From: a virus | Strand: one strand, 5' to 3' | Length of the DNA: 24,313 bases | Virus record (IMG/VR): IMGVR_UViG_3300024344_000126 | Coordinates: 1-24,313 of that record | In this document: positions 5,607 to 11,929 of the stretch, piece after piece | How positions within the stretch are numbered: position 1 is the first letter of the stretch | How the letters are laid out: every line of letters begins with the position of its first letter | Notes under the pieces: generated by a model | What the model was told of the DNA's origin: nothing | The model's database searches: none | What the model saw: the letters and a program-made list of their open reading frames with translations, nothing else | Position numbers and translations under genes: made by a program

Positions 5607-5834
5607 ATGGAAACAATCAACAACAACAAACCCGCTGGGGTCTGCGGCGGGTTCCGGGTCTGGGAAAATGGGTCCATCGAAGGACCTGCGGCATACATGG
5701 CCACCTTGGACATGGACAAGATCCTGCGCCATGCCAAGGTCTTGGCGCCAGCCATGGCCGAGCAATCGGTCTACCAGGTGATCGCGCTGGCCTTGGCCAC
5801 CGACGCGGCGGCGGGACCACTTCCGGGCCGGTAG
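5607..5834 (+). CDS. unrecognised 75-residue protein, first gene of accessory operon
   Basis: The ATG at 5607 has a strong ribosome site (GAAGGAAGGTG); the open frame upstream to 5472 covers the promoter and is not used. The protein has a short polar start (METINNNKPAGVCGGF), a beta-like piece (FRVWENGSIEG) and a helical C-terminal half (MDKILRHAKVLAPAMAEQSVYQVIALALATDAA). There is no membrane segment, signal peptide or metal motif. Base composition is more G+C-rich than the two genes that follow, so the operon looks assembled from different sources. The function is unknown; its place beside attP behind a strong promoter is typical of phage morons. Confidence 0.6.
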   Translation: METINNNKPAGVCGGFRVWENGSIEGPAAYMATLDMDKILRHAKVLAPAMAEQSVYQVIALALATDAAAGPLPGR

Positions 5835-5928
5835 GCCCGACCCTTCGCCCTGATGATGGCTGGGATGGCTTCCCAGCCGAAACTTGAAAAAGTCGGCGAT
5901 AGCCAAACAATAAAAGGAAGTGAACAAG

Positions 5929-6177
5929 ATGCGAGTAACACCGGAGCAAATCAAGGACAACGGAATATCAAGAATCTACAGGGCTGGACTGTGGGAATAT
6001 TTTAGATTGAAGGATGAAGAACAAGGAATTACAGACAACTTTTTGCTGAATTATCTTAAAAATAACATGAGCAGGGAACAAGTTTACGAGTTGTTGTTAA
6101 TCACACTTGAAAGGGATGACTGCACATTAGCCGATATCAATAAACTAGCCAAGAAGGAAGGTGAACAAGATGACTAA
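5929..6177 (+). CDS. unrecognised 82-residue protein of accessory operon
   Basis: The ATG at 5929 follows AAAAGGAAG with an 8-base gap; a GTG three codons earlier lies inside that ribosome site. The protein is mostly helical and charged (VTPEQIKDNGISRIYRAGLW, NFLLNYLKNNMSREQVYELLLITLERDD), with no cysteines in a cluster and no membrane segment. Codons are A+T-rich compared with neighbouring phage genes, which hints at separate origin. The 94 bases before it contain only a small hairpin (GCTGGG/CCCAGC around 5857-5876). No function can be assigned. Confidence 0.65.
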   Translation: MRVTPEQIKDNGISRIYRAGLWEYFRLKDEEQGITDNFLLNYLKNNMSREQVYELLLITLERDDCTLADINKLAKKEGEQDD

Positions 6178-6214
6178 CGAAGATATGACAATAAAAGGAA
6201 GGGGACAGCTATGA
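6170..6214 (+). CDS. 14-codon leader peptide coupled to the next gene
   Basis: The frame MTNEDMTIKGRGQL starts at an ATG preceded by AAGGAAGGTGAACAAG, as good a ribosome site as those of the other genes in this operon. It overlaps the end of the upstream gene by 8 bases. Its stop TGA overlaps the next gene's ATG as ATGA, so ribosomes finishing here can restart. It could be a translational-coupling leader, or chance plus a ribosome site. Confidence 0.4.
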   Translation: MTNEDMTIKGRGQL

Positions 6215-6570
6215 TTTGGTACGAATGGACTTGGGAAACTTTTTCCACATCCGACCCAGAGGGAGATATTATCCAGCAAGATTGGATTCCAGCCGGAGAA
6301 CTGCACACGATTATCCAGCAATATCCCAGCATACATTTTACAGAAGATGGGCGACAGACTCGTTTAGCTTTGATCCGGCATGAAACCTCAAACGAAGAAC
6401 ACCGCTCCCACTATTGCGGAAACGAAATCGGCCGAGATTATTTTTACGTCACTATGGATGGAGAATTAGATTCTAGTGGCTTCAAAATTCCAAAGCGATT
6501 ATTGAATGAATTTGCTATGAATTCAGAATGGGCATCTAAAATGTTTGATGCTGTAGACCTTAACCAATAA
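6211..6570 (+). CDS. unrecognised 119-residue acidic protein, end of accessory operon
   Basis: The ATG at 6211 follows AAAGGAAGGGGACAGCT. The protein begins with aromatic residues (MIWYEWTWETF) and includes SIHFTEDGRQTRLALIRHETSNEE, HYCGNEIGRDYFYVTMDGEL and a helical end (PKRLLNEFAMNSEWASKMFDAVD). It is acidic, apparently soluble and small, properties shared by many phage anti-defence proteins, though that is a resemblance only. A strong terminator follows 9 bases after the stop. I recognise no family. Confidence 0.65.
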   Translation: MIWYEWTWETFSTSDPEGDIIQQDWIPAGELHTIIQQYPSIHFTEDGRQTRLALIRHETSNEEHRSHYCGNEIGRDYFYVTMDGELDSSGFKIPKRLLNEFAMNSEWASKMFDAVDLNQ

Positions 6571-6579
6571 CCAGAAAAA

Positions 6580-6607
6580 GGCCACCAATACGGTGGCCTT
6601 TCTTTTT
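6580..6607. terminator. bidirectional terminator between accessory and late operons
   Basis: GGCCACC (6580-6586), loop AATAC, GGTGGCC (6592-6598). It is followed rightward by TTTCTTTTTG and, on the minus strand, by TTTTTC. It can stop both the rightward accessory transcript and the leftward late transcript. The 120 bases between it and 6728 hold no gene I can support. Its stem is identical to the one at 2304-2322. Confidence 0.85.
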
Positions 6608-6727
6608 GCCAAAAGTCAGGCGGCGCTAGGTAAAGGGGAAACTAAACCACAACCCCGCCCAACTCAAGGAGCGAACCCAGAATGGCTATTTTGTGGGGCA
6701 AAAAAGCCAATCGTTGCGGGTTCTCAG

Positions 6728-6904
6728 TTATTCATTTTCTAATATCTTCATAGCCGTTCCAGCCAAGAACCCAAACAATGCGCCAATTAAGCCCGTCAGA
6801 ACTTCAATGGCTCCCATTTGCATCCCTATCCATGCCGCAAACATTGAGAATATTGTACCGCATAAAATAGCAGTCAAAATTTGTGGACGTATTTTCCCCA
6901 TCAT
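6728..6904 (-). CDS. small two-membrane-segment protein, holin-like candidate
   Basis: The frame is 58 residues, starting with an ATG at 6904 that overlaps the upstream stop (ATGA). It has a short basic start (MMGKIRPQ), a hydrophobic segment at about 9-28 (ILTAILCGTIFSMFAAWIGM), a second at about 31-53 (AIEVLTGLIGALFGFLAG) and a charged tail (KILENE). Two short membrane segments and a charged end fit small class II-type holins, but many other small phage membrane proteins look the same. It is the last gene of the late operon and belongs to a run of overlapping membrane-protein genes. Confidence 0.7.
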   Translation of the reverse strand: MMGKIRPQILTAILCGTIFSMFAAWIGMQMGAIEVLTGLIGALFGFLAGTAMKILENE

Positions 6905-7107
6905 TTAATCACCACCACTAATAATGATCCCATCAGACCCACGAGAAGCCCAATGCCCGCCAATACAAGCCACATCTGGGCCTGTAGTACCGCCACCTTC
7001 CGCTCCAGCTTCACCCACGGGCCTTGAGGACTCATAAAATGATTCATCCTATCAATTACATTATCCGCGAACATCTGGCTGGCAGAATTACGCTGCACCG
7101 GCCTCAT
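6901..7107 (-). CDS. small single-membrane-segment protein with short coil
   Basis: The ATG at 7107 overlaps the stop of the gene before it (ATGA) and has AAGGAATACG in front; an upstream in-frame ATG at 7134 has no ribosome site. The 68 residues comprise a polar part (MRPVQRNSASQMFADNVIDRMNHFM), a short helical piece (WVKLERKVAVLQAQ) and one hydrophobic segment at the end (about 45-67, LVLAGIGLLVGLMGSLLVVVI). The layout resembles haemolysin XhlA-like phage proteins, which have a coiled N-part and a C-terminal membrane anchor and assist lysis. That likeness is by topology only. Confidence 0.65.
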   Translation of the reverse strand: MRPVQRNSASQMFADNVIDRMNHFMSPQGPWVKLERKVAVLQAQMWLVLAGIGLLVGLMGSLLVVVIK

Positions 7108-7253
7108 GCGTCGTATTCCTTCGCACTGACCCACATGGTCTGGCCGTTGGCGTATAGGCAGATTTCATCAATGCCACAACAGCATCGCCGCCTTCCCCAG
7201 CCGTATTCCTTGTAGTTGTGGAACCCTAGTTTGCACCTGATCGCTTTTATCAT
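7104..7253 (-). CDS. 49-residue Cys-rich small protein (DUF1660-like)
   Basis: The ATG at 7253 has AGGTGATGAA in front and starts 4 bases after the previous stop; the stop overlaps the next ATG. The sequence MIKAIRCKLGFHNYKEYGWG, RRRCCCGIDEICLYANGQ, TMWVSAKEYDA has a C-K-L-x-x-H start and a later CxCG pair. This matches the pattern of small phage zinc-binding proteins (CKLxGH...C-x2-CG, as in DUF1660). The function of that family is not established. Membrane-protein genes surround it. Confidence 0.65.
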   Translation of the reverse strand: MIKAIRCKLGFHNYKEYGWGRRRCCCGIDEICLYANGQTMWVSAKEYDA

Positions 7254-7257
7254 TTCA

Positions 7258-8304
7258 TCACCTAACATTTATCGGTCGGTCAACTAGCCCGGAAGTGGAG
7301 CCGCCGCGTATCTTTACCCCAGGGGATACGGTATAGCTGGGTACATCAATACCCGTCCCATTTCCGAATTTACTGTCCGCGTCTTGTTCCATCAAACCCG
7401 CCTTGACGTTGCTGATGTGCCATTCCCCGACACTGCAGTTCACGTTTTTGAAAATGATCTCGCCCACCTTCGGGGATCCCGTAACCTTGATAACGATACG
7501 GTCAACGGTCGAGTCCTTAGACTCGAATGTCCCTGCGCCCCGGTCTGAATTGACCACCAGTTCGGGAACCGTGGAATCCTGGGTCGGTGTTACGCTGGAA
7601 CCGTCAATGGATCCCGCAAGGTTCAGCTGGGATATCTCGGCGCCCGTTGTCACAAATGTGGGCGCACTAACATTCAATAAAGATATTTTCCCTGTGTGTA
7701 AAAAGGCAGTCGTGGCCACCCCGGTCGTGGCATATGTGATATCAACGCATCGGGCCAGGTTGGCTTTGCCCAGGCTCATGTTCTCAAATGCCAATTTATC
7801 CAGCCTGGAATTGTCCCCGAGGTTCAGCTGCAAGGTCTGACTTTGCTGGGATGGATACTCGGGGTCTGGTGGTAATTTCTCGCCGAAGATAAGCGGCAGC
7901 TGGTAGGAAGCGCCACTATCTGGCCAGATCTTGGGATTTTCGCTCGTGGTAGCTATGACGGTGGTCAATGCCAGGCTAAACCCAGCAGCTACAATTCCCA
8001 CACTTGTGGCCAGCCCACGCCATCCGCTGAGATTAAACCGGAACCGGGGCATGGGTATCCGCAGTGCTGACAAAAAGCCAATGCGCGGAACGTATGGAAT
8101 AAATATCTTGGCAAAGCGTACCTGCTTGTTTCTGACTATCAGCGCCTTATATCGCCATCCCAGGGCCAGCACGCCCACGGTAATGACCGCAGCACACGCC
8201 GCAATTACAAGCATCGACAACCATACCGCAACCGCTTCATGGGTTCCGGTGGATGTTGTAATCCAGGCAGCTATGTTACTGATAAGGGTTCCAATTGATA
8301 ACAT
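7258..8304 (-). CDS. membrane protein with two N-terminal segments and a large beta-rich outer domain
   Basis: This 348-residue protein starts at the ATG at 8304 with GAGGTGGAATA in front and overlaps the previous stop by one base. Hydrophobic segments lie at about 24-50 and 98-119. The loop between them is very basic (KALIVRNKQVRFAKIF, PMPRFRFNLSGWR), which by the positive-inside rule puts it in the cytoplasm. The last 230 residues then lie outside. That outer part is rich in short beta repeats (LQLNLGDNSRLDKLAFENMSLGKA, ISQLNLAGSIDG, VPELVVNSDR, VDRIVIKVTG, VGEIIFKNVNC), which suggests a beta-solenoid. I do not recognise the family. Possible roles are superinfection exclusion, surface change or a lysis function. 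Confidence 0.7.
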   Translation of the reverse strand: MLSIGTLISNIAAWITTSTGTHEAVAVWLSMLVIAACAAVITVGVLALGWRYKALIVRNKQVRFAKIFIPYVPRIGFLSALRIPMPRFRFNLSGWRGLATSVGIVAAGFSLALTTVIATTSENPKIWPDSGASYQLPLIFGEKLPPDPEYPSQQSQTLQLNLGDNSRLDKLAFENMSLGKANLARCVDITYATTGVATTAFLHTGKISLLNVSAPTFVTTGAEISQLNLAGSIDGSSVTPTQDSTVPELVVNSDRGAGTFESKDSTVDRIVIKVTGSPKVGEIIFKNVNCSVGEWHISNVKAGLMEQDADSKFGNGTGIDVPSYTVSPGVKIRGGSTSGLVDRPINVR

Positions 8305-8618
8305 TATTCCACCTCGCTTTTAACCTTCGCATCAGCCATGAGTCGTTGCCCCAATATGGATATAAACGCCGTGACCGGACCCGAGAACGTGGCAAAAGCC
8401 ACGAGCACCAGGTCGAGATGGGGCGCCACTTCGGAAGGATTCGTCGTTGTCTTGTAGACTATGAGAATTCCCAACACTACAAAAGCCATTATCAGCGGGA
8501 ACAAAAATATGATCGTCAAAAACTCGGTGCCGCTCAAGGTTGTCGAGCTTTTCCCCTTCAACCGCTCGATCTCCCGGGCTTGTTCTAATAGTCGTTCCTG
8601 TAAATCGTCCGCAGCCAT
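8304..8618 (-). CDS. two-membrane-segment protein, holin-like candidate
   Basis: The protein is 104 residues from the ATG at 8618, three bases after the preceding stop. A charged helical start (DDLQERLLEQAREIERLKGK, a short coiled coil) precedes two hydrophobic segments at about 33-55 and 69-90, and a charged end (MADAKVKSEVE). Two segments with charged cytoplasmic ends fit a class II holin topology. It follows directly after a small basic protein and a spanin-shaped protein. No known holin family can be named from sequence alone. Confidence 0.7.
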   Translation of the reverse strand: MAADDLQERLLEQAREIERLKGKSSTTLSGTEFLTIIFLFPLIMAFVVLGILIVYKTTTNPSEVAPHLDLVLVAFATFSGPVTAFISILGQRLMADAKVKSEVE

Positions 8619-8621
8619 TCA

Positions 8622-8741
8622 TCAATAAACCCGTATAGTTAAGATGCCGCCCAGCCCGTCCGGTTCCTGGTAGATAATCCGACCAGGTGCCGGGTCAACC
8701 TTCTTGCTGGGGCGTTTGAATATCCGCTTCAACCACTTCAT
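8622..8741 (-). CDS. 39-residue basic small protein
   Basis: The ATG at 8741 shares its A with the previous gene's TGA, and GCGGGG stands before it. The frame stops three bases before the next ATG, so it fills the space between two genes exactly, which supports it being real. The start is strongly basic and amphipathic (MKWLKRIFKRPSKKVDP), and the rest is short and beta-like (GRIIYQEPDGLGGILTIRVY). A peripheral membrane or connector role is possible; the function is unknown. Confidence 0.6.
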   Translation of the reverse strand: MKWLKRIFKRPSKKVDPAPGRIIYQEPDGLGGILTIRVY

Positions 8742-9193
8742 CAATACCCCGCGTAGCCGCCATAATCACGACGTTCCCCTGACGGCTGTGACTTCCCTAA
8801 TTCAGATAGCATATCGCCCATATATGCATGGTCTGCCATGATAGTGTTCATCTGGTCATTGGCTATGGCCAGGCCGGTTTTGAGTTTTTCAATGGCTGGG
8901 GAATTGGACCCCACTTCCTCGGTTAATTCGTCTATTCGGAAAATCAGGACATCGACTTCTTCGGTTATCGCTTCGATCTCGTCAAAATCTTCAATCAATT
9001 TATTGAGTTTGTTTATGTCAATTTCGGTCTGTCTGCTGGACTGGCTCACTAATTGCAGTTCTCGCCGTAGTTCCACCATCTGGGCCTGGGCGGCCGTTAT
9101 ATCCGAACGCAAAGTCAGAACAAAGCCTATTAAACCCACGGCCACAATGACCAGCGGTACAAGGGTTCCGATTAATTGCAGATGTTTCCCCAT
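8741..9193 (-). CDS. membrane-anchored coiled-coil protein, spanin-like topology
   Basis: This is a 150-residue protein from the ATG at 9193 with AAGGAATAAAGAT in front. A hydrophobic anchor lies at about 7-27 (LIGTLVPLVIVAVGLIGFVL), followed by about 90 residues of coiled coil (QAQMVELRRELQLVSQSSRQ to EKLKTGLAIANDQ) and a short Gly/Tyr tail (YGGYAGY). One N-terminal anchor plus a long outer coil is the shape of inner-membrane spanins (Rz-like), and also of some tail-linked proteins. No partner lipoprotein is visible. It starts the cassette of membrane proteins after the fibre genes. Confidence 0.7.
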   Translation of the reverse strand: MGKHLQLIGTLVPLVIVAVGLIGFVLTLRSDITAAQAQMVELRRELQLVSQSSRQTEIDINKLNKLIEDFDEIEAITEEVDVLIFRIDELTEEVGSNSPAIEKLKTGLAIANDQMNTIMADHAYMGDMLSELGKSQPSGERRDYGGYAGY

Positions 9194-9204
9194 ATCTTTA
9201 TTCC

Positions 9205-9585
9205 TTAAAGATTTTCGACCGTGGTGGCGCCCGTTACCGTGAAGGATTCATCGACTAACAAAGTTTTAAGCCCCTTCTCCACCAGGCCGGCAACTTCACT
9301 CCCGTCAATTAATCGGGTCGGCCCGGTAACATCCTCTATGAGATACGTGTTACATCGTAGCCCGACAACGCCGCCAGTGGAGTTTTTAATAGCCTTGCAA
9401 GATACGCAAAGGTTTATATTCTTCGCAGCTTGTTCTGTGTGCTTGACGCTCCGTATCCGTTCGGCTTCCACCGCATTGGAATCGTCAAAAGCTGCCGCTT
9501 TGCCTTCCAGGTATGTATCACGTGTGTCCCTATTTGTTTTCAACCCTGCGATTATTGCGTCAATTTCTGACGTACTTCGTGCCAT
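9205..9585 (-). CDS. phage tail-region protein, unrecognised
   Basis: I chose the ATG at 9585, four bases after five G; a TTG one codon earlier is too close. The protein is 126 residues: a charged helical N-half (TSEIDAIIAGLKTNRDTRDTYLEGK, VEAERIRSVKHTEQAAKNI), a cysteine pair C-V-S-C with a third Cys in GLRCN, and a beta-rich end (YLIEDVTG, LLVDESFTVTGATTV). It overlaps no gene but follows the small fibre-like protein closely. It probably belongs to the tail tip or host-contact module. The family is not recognised. Confidence 0.6.
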   Translation of the reverse strand: MARSTSEIDAIIAGLKTNRDTRDTYLEGKAAAFDDSNAVEAERIRSVKHTEQAAKNINLCVSCKAIKNSTGGVVGLRCNTYLIEDVTGPTRLIDGSEVAGLVEKGLKTLLVDESFTVTGATTVENL

Positions 9586-9594
9586 CAATCCCCC

Positions 9595-9897
9595 TTAATC
9601 CTTAGTAATGTATCCTGATACAAAATAGTTACCAATACCACCACTATTATTATTGCTAATCTTAACGTAATTTGTATTATTTATAGGTATAGTGCATGTA
9701 CCCCCATAAACCTTCGCCAGTGCGCCTTCTACAAAAATGGCATTATCACTACCATTCGTGCCGTATAAATATACCCAGCCGTTAAGATCACCACCAAAGG
9801 CTTTAATAACCCACTCAACACCCGATGCGGGCCTAATATCCTGTGCGCTTGAAGCTGCCAATTGATCACAATACGCTACTACATCCCCTCTTGCCAT
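9595..9897 (-). CDS. small beta-sandwich-like tail or host-contact protein
   Basis: The protein is 100 residues from an ATG with GGGGGAATT in front. The pattern ASSAQDIRPASGVEWVIKA, then YLYGTNG, then TNYVKISNNNSGGIGNYFVSGYI resembles a common phage domain. In that domain a charge-neutral beta sandwich begins with an I-R-P-A-x-G-x-x-W motif and sits near tail fibres. The coding sequence is clearly more A+T-rich than genes on both sides and Asn-rich in the second half, as host-contact parts that are swapped between phages often are. The role is inferred from position. Confidence 0.6.
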   Translation of the reverse strand: MARGDVVAYCDQLAASSAQDIRPASGVEWVIKAFGGDLNGWVYLYGTNGSDNAIFVEGALAKVYGGTCTIPINNTNYVKISNNNSGGIGNYFVSGYITKD

Positions 9898-9905
9898 AAT
9901 TCCCC

Positions 9906-10379
9906 CTATGAATACATCATTGTTTCGACCATCGTGTCGGCCGAGTTAGAACTTCCCCCCGCTGCCTGGAACGTGGGATCGGATCCCGTCCCGTTGCTGG
10001 TCAATACAAGCCCCGAACTGCCTGGTGTAATCGGAGTTACCGCACCAGTTCCCGAACCCAGCAGGACAAAATGGTCGTTCAAACTGGTTGCACCGGTCCC
10101 GCCATTGGCTACCGGTAGCGTTCCAGAAACACCCGTTGCAAGGGCCACCTGCGCCCATGCCGGATTATTGTTTGTCCCCGTGTTGGTCAATGACCTGGTG
10201 GCGTTGGTGTCCTTTGCCAGCCGTGCCGGGGCGTTGGCGCCCGTAGCGTATAGAATGTCACCCTGGGCGCTGAATAGCGCCGGTGCGGTCAATTCCATGT
10301 TGCCCTTGATCTGGGCATTAAGGTCACTCGCTTCGACTATTTGGCCCGTTGACCACGTTGCCGGTGTTGTCCATGCCAT
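9906..10379 (-). CDS. tail fibre-like protein
   Basis: The protein is 157 residues starting at an ATG eight bases after six G. The repeat-rich sequence contains SGTLPVANGGTGATSLNDHF and VLLGSGTGAVTPITPGSSGLVLTSNG. The motif LPVANGGTGATS is characteristic of phage tail fibre and baseplate proteins, in beta-structured trimeric shafts. The N-terminus (AWTTPATWSTGQIVEASDLNAQIKGNM) is the usual attachment part, found on many short fibre proteins. It is short for a complete fibre, so it may be a tail-tip spike or adaptor and rely on the neighbouring small protein for host contact. Confidence 0.8.
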   Translation of the reverse strand: MAWTTPATWSTGQIVEASDLNAQIKGNMELTAPALFSAQGDILYATGANAPARLAKDTNATRSLTNTGTNNNPAWAQVALATGVSGTLPVANGGTGATSLNDHFVLLGSGTGAVTPITPGSSGLVLTSNGTGSDPTFQAAGGSSNSADTMVETMMYS

Positions 10380-10394
10380 AAATAAATCCCCCCT

Positions 10395-11927
10395 TTAATA
10401 CGAAAGCCGTGTGCTGGTTCCTAACTTGCTGGTCCCTAACACCCACCAATCGCTGTATTGTGCCGCCCAGCTTAATAAAAGCGTCACAATGTGAAACCGG
10501 TTATTGCTGATAGTGTGGGATATTCCTTCAATGAAAAAGTCCCCATTGATGGCCAGGTTCGCGTTGTTTTGGGCCACTACCGTCACCCGGTCGGACAAGT
10601 CCCGCTGGATCATTTCGTTAAGTGAATTCTGGTCACGGTTGGCCACGAATGACAATTTCAGAACTGGCGTGGGATCCTTATAAATTGCGATGTTGAACTT
10701 GCCCCATTCCGCAGCCTCGGCCGTGGTCGGGATAAATTTCGTTTTACTTGGCCAGGTTCTTTCCCCGAAGGCGGTCTTGCTGGTGGCGTCGGTTTCCTGG
10801 ATTGTTACCGGGTTGTTGGATGTAATGGGCGTCCCCCGTGCCTTTAATAACGTTATATATGCCTTCGCTGCGTTGTTATTGGTCAAAGTTATTGACATTG
10901 TTTCCGAGCTTTTGGAAACCGCTATTCCGATATCTGACGTAATGTTTGTCCCTGATCCATCAGCGGCGGTATTGGCCGTCATGTCAGTAGTAGCAGCCAC
11001 CGTTGTCCATGTCCCCACCCCTACGGCGTTTCCAGCTACCCCAGGCGTAGGATATCGGGCGATATACGTGGCAGTTAATCCGGGTTCAATGCTCGGGGAA
11101 TTGGCCCCCGATTCGCTCAGGGTCCATAGATCCGCAACGCTGCCGGTGGTGTAGGTTATGATTTCGGTTTCAAAAATATTGAATATATGGGGAAGTGGGT
11201 CGTCCTGGTCTATCTTGTTATAGACCCGAGCAGCCCCAGCCGCGTCGCTATACGTGGCCTGGCTGGTCAATGCGGCCCCGCTCAGTCGTGCATGGCGGTC
11301 GTCGAATCCGATTTTGCCGTCTTTAGTTTCGTATATAAAACCAGCTTCGGTTTCCTCTACTTCCTGCAATGCTGCGACCGTGTAAGCCCCCGACTTCCAA
11401 TACCTGCCAATGGTAGTCTTGCCCGTGGATAAGGCCCGGTAATCGGCTCCAGCTGGCCATCCAGCGGCGTCCAGGATGTCATCCACTACCTGGTCGGTTC
11501 GTTGGTTTGTAACCATTGGAACGTTAATCTGGTCCAGGTTCACATGGCCCAGCGGTCCCGTGGCTTCCAGTGTGACCGTTGAATCCCCACCCGCTCGGAC
11601 CATTGGCGTAATTTTAGTTAGAAAGCCCCGCCAGACCGGTTGGTCTGTCAGGCTGTCGCTGCTGGCCAATAAGCGCACCGGGCGCCCTGGTAGCAGGTTC
11701 CCATATAGCGGCGAACTGGCATTAAAATACGAGTAGTCACCCGAACGGTTATCAACCACGGCCTTCAGCGTTCCAGCCTTGGAATTGCCCGTCAGCTGGG
11801 AAGCCCTATCACGTCCGAAGTCGCAGGACACCGTCCGCACGCGCCCCATGTCGAGGGAATCACCGGTATCAGTGAAATCCCCGTCATTATTCCAATCTAT
11901 TTCGAGCTTATACGTTGCAACTGCCAT
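10395..11927 (-). CDS. tail-tip / baseplate protein (distal tail or hub)
   Basis: This 510-residue protein is directly after the tape measure gene, the usual place of distal tail and hub proteins. It starts with a beta strand and a calcium-loop-like stretch, DWNNDGDFTDTGD (residues 11-23), as in EF-hand or dockerin-type loops. Beta-rich parts follow (SCDFGRDRASQLTGNSKAGT, YSYFNASSPLYGNLLPGRPV, VWRGFLTKITP). The middle (DQVVDDILDAAGW, GFIYETKDGKIGFDDRH) is like hub domains of siphophage baseplates. The region about 270-370 has Thr/Gly-rich beta segments, perhaps an inserted Ig-like domain. The family is assigned by synteny and pattern. Confidence 0.75.
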   Translation of the reverse strand: MAVATYKLEIDWNNDGDFTDTGDSLDMGRVRTVSCDFGRDRASQLTGNSKAGTLKAVVDNRSGDYSYFNASSPLYGNLLPGRPVRLLASSDSLTDQPVWRGFLTKITPMVRAGGDSTVTLEATGPLGHVNLDQINVPMVTNQRTDQVVDDILDAAGWPAGADYRALSTGKTTIGRYWKSGAYTVAALQEVEETEAGFIYETKDGKIGFDDRHARLSGAALTSQATYSDAAGAARVYNKIDQDDPLPHIFNIFETEIITYTTGSVADLWTLSESGANSPSIEPGLTATYIARYPTPGVAGNAVGVGTWTTVAATTDMTANTAADGSGTNITSDIGIAVSKSSETMSITLTNNNAAKAYITLLKARGTPITSNNPVTIQETDATSKTAFGERTWPSKTKFIPTTAEAAEWGKFNIAIYKDPTPVLKLSFVANRDQNSLNEMIQRDLSDRVTVVAQNNANLAINGDFFIEGISHTISNNRFHIVTLLLSWAAQYSDWWVLGTSKLGTSTRLSY

Positions 11928-11929
11928 AA

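Noticed and set aside
5586-5960. Long frames on the minus strand and in another plus frame across 5570-5960
   Set aside because: They lie over the plus-strand 5607-5834 gene, lack ribosome sites, and cover the promoter region or a neighbour's start.
5850-6005. About 50-codon plus frame starting near 5850
   Set aside because: No ribosome site and it overlaps the better supported gene at 5929 in another frame.
6682-6753. 23-codon plus-strand frame with AAGGAGCG before its ATG
   Set aside because: Too short to support, lies after the terminator and runs into the opposite gene at 6728.
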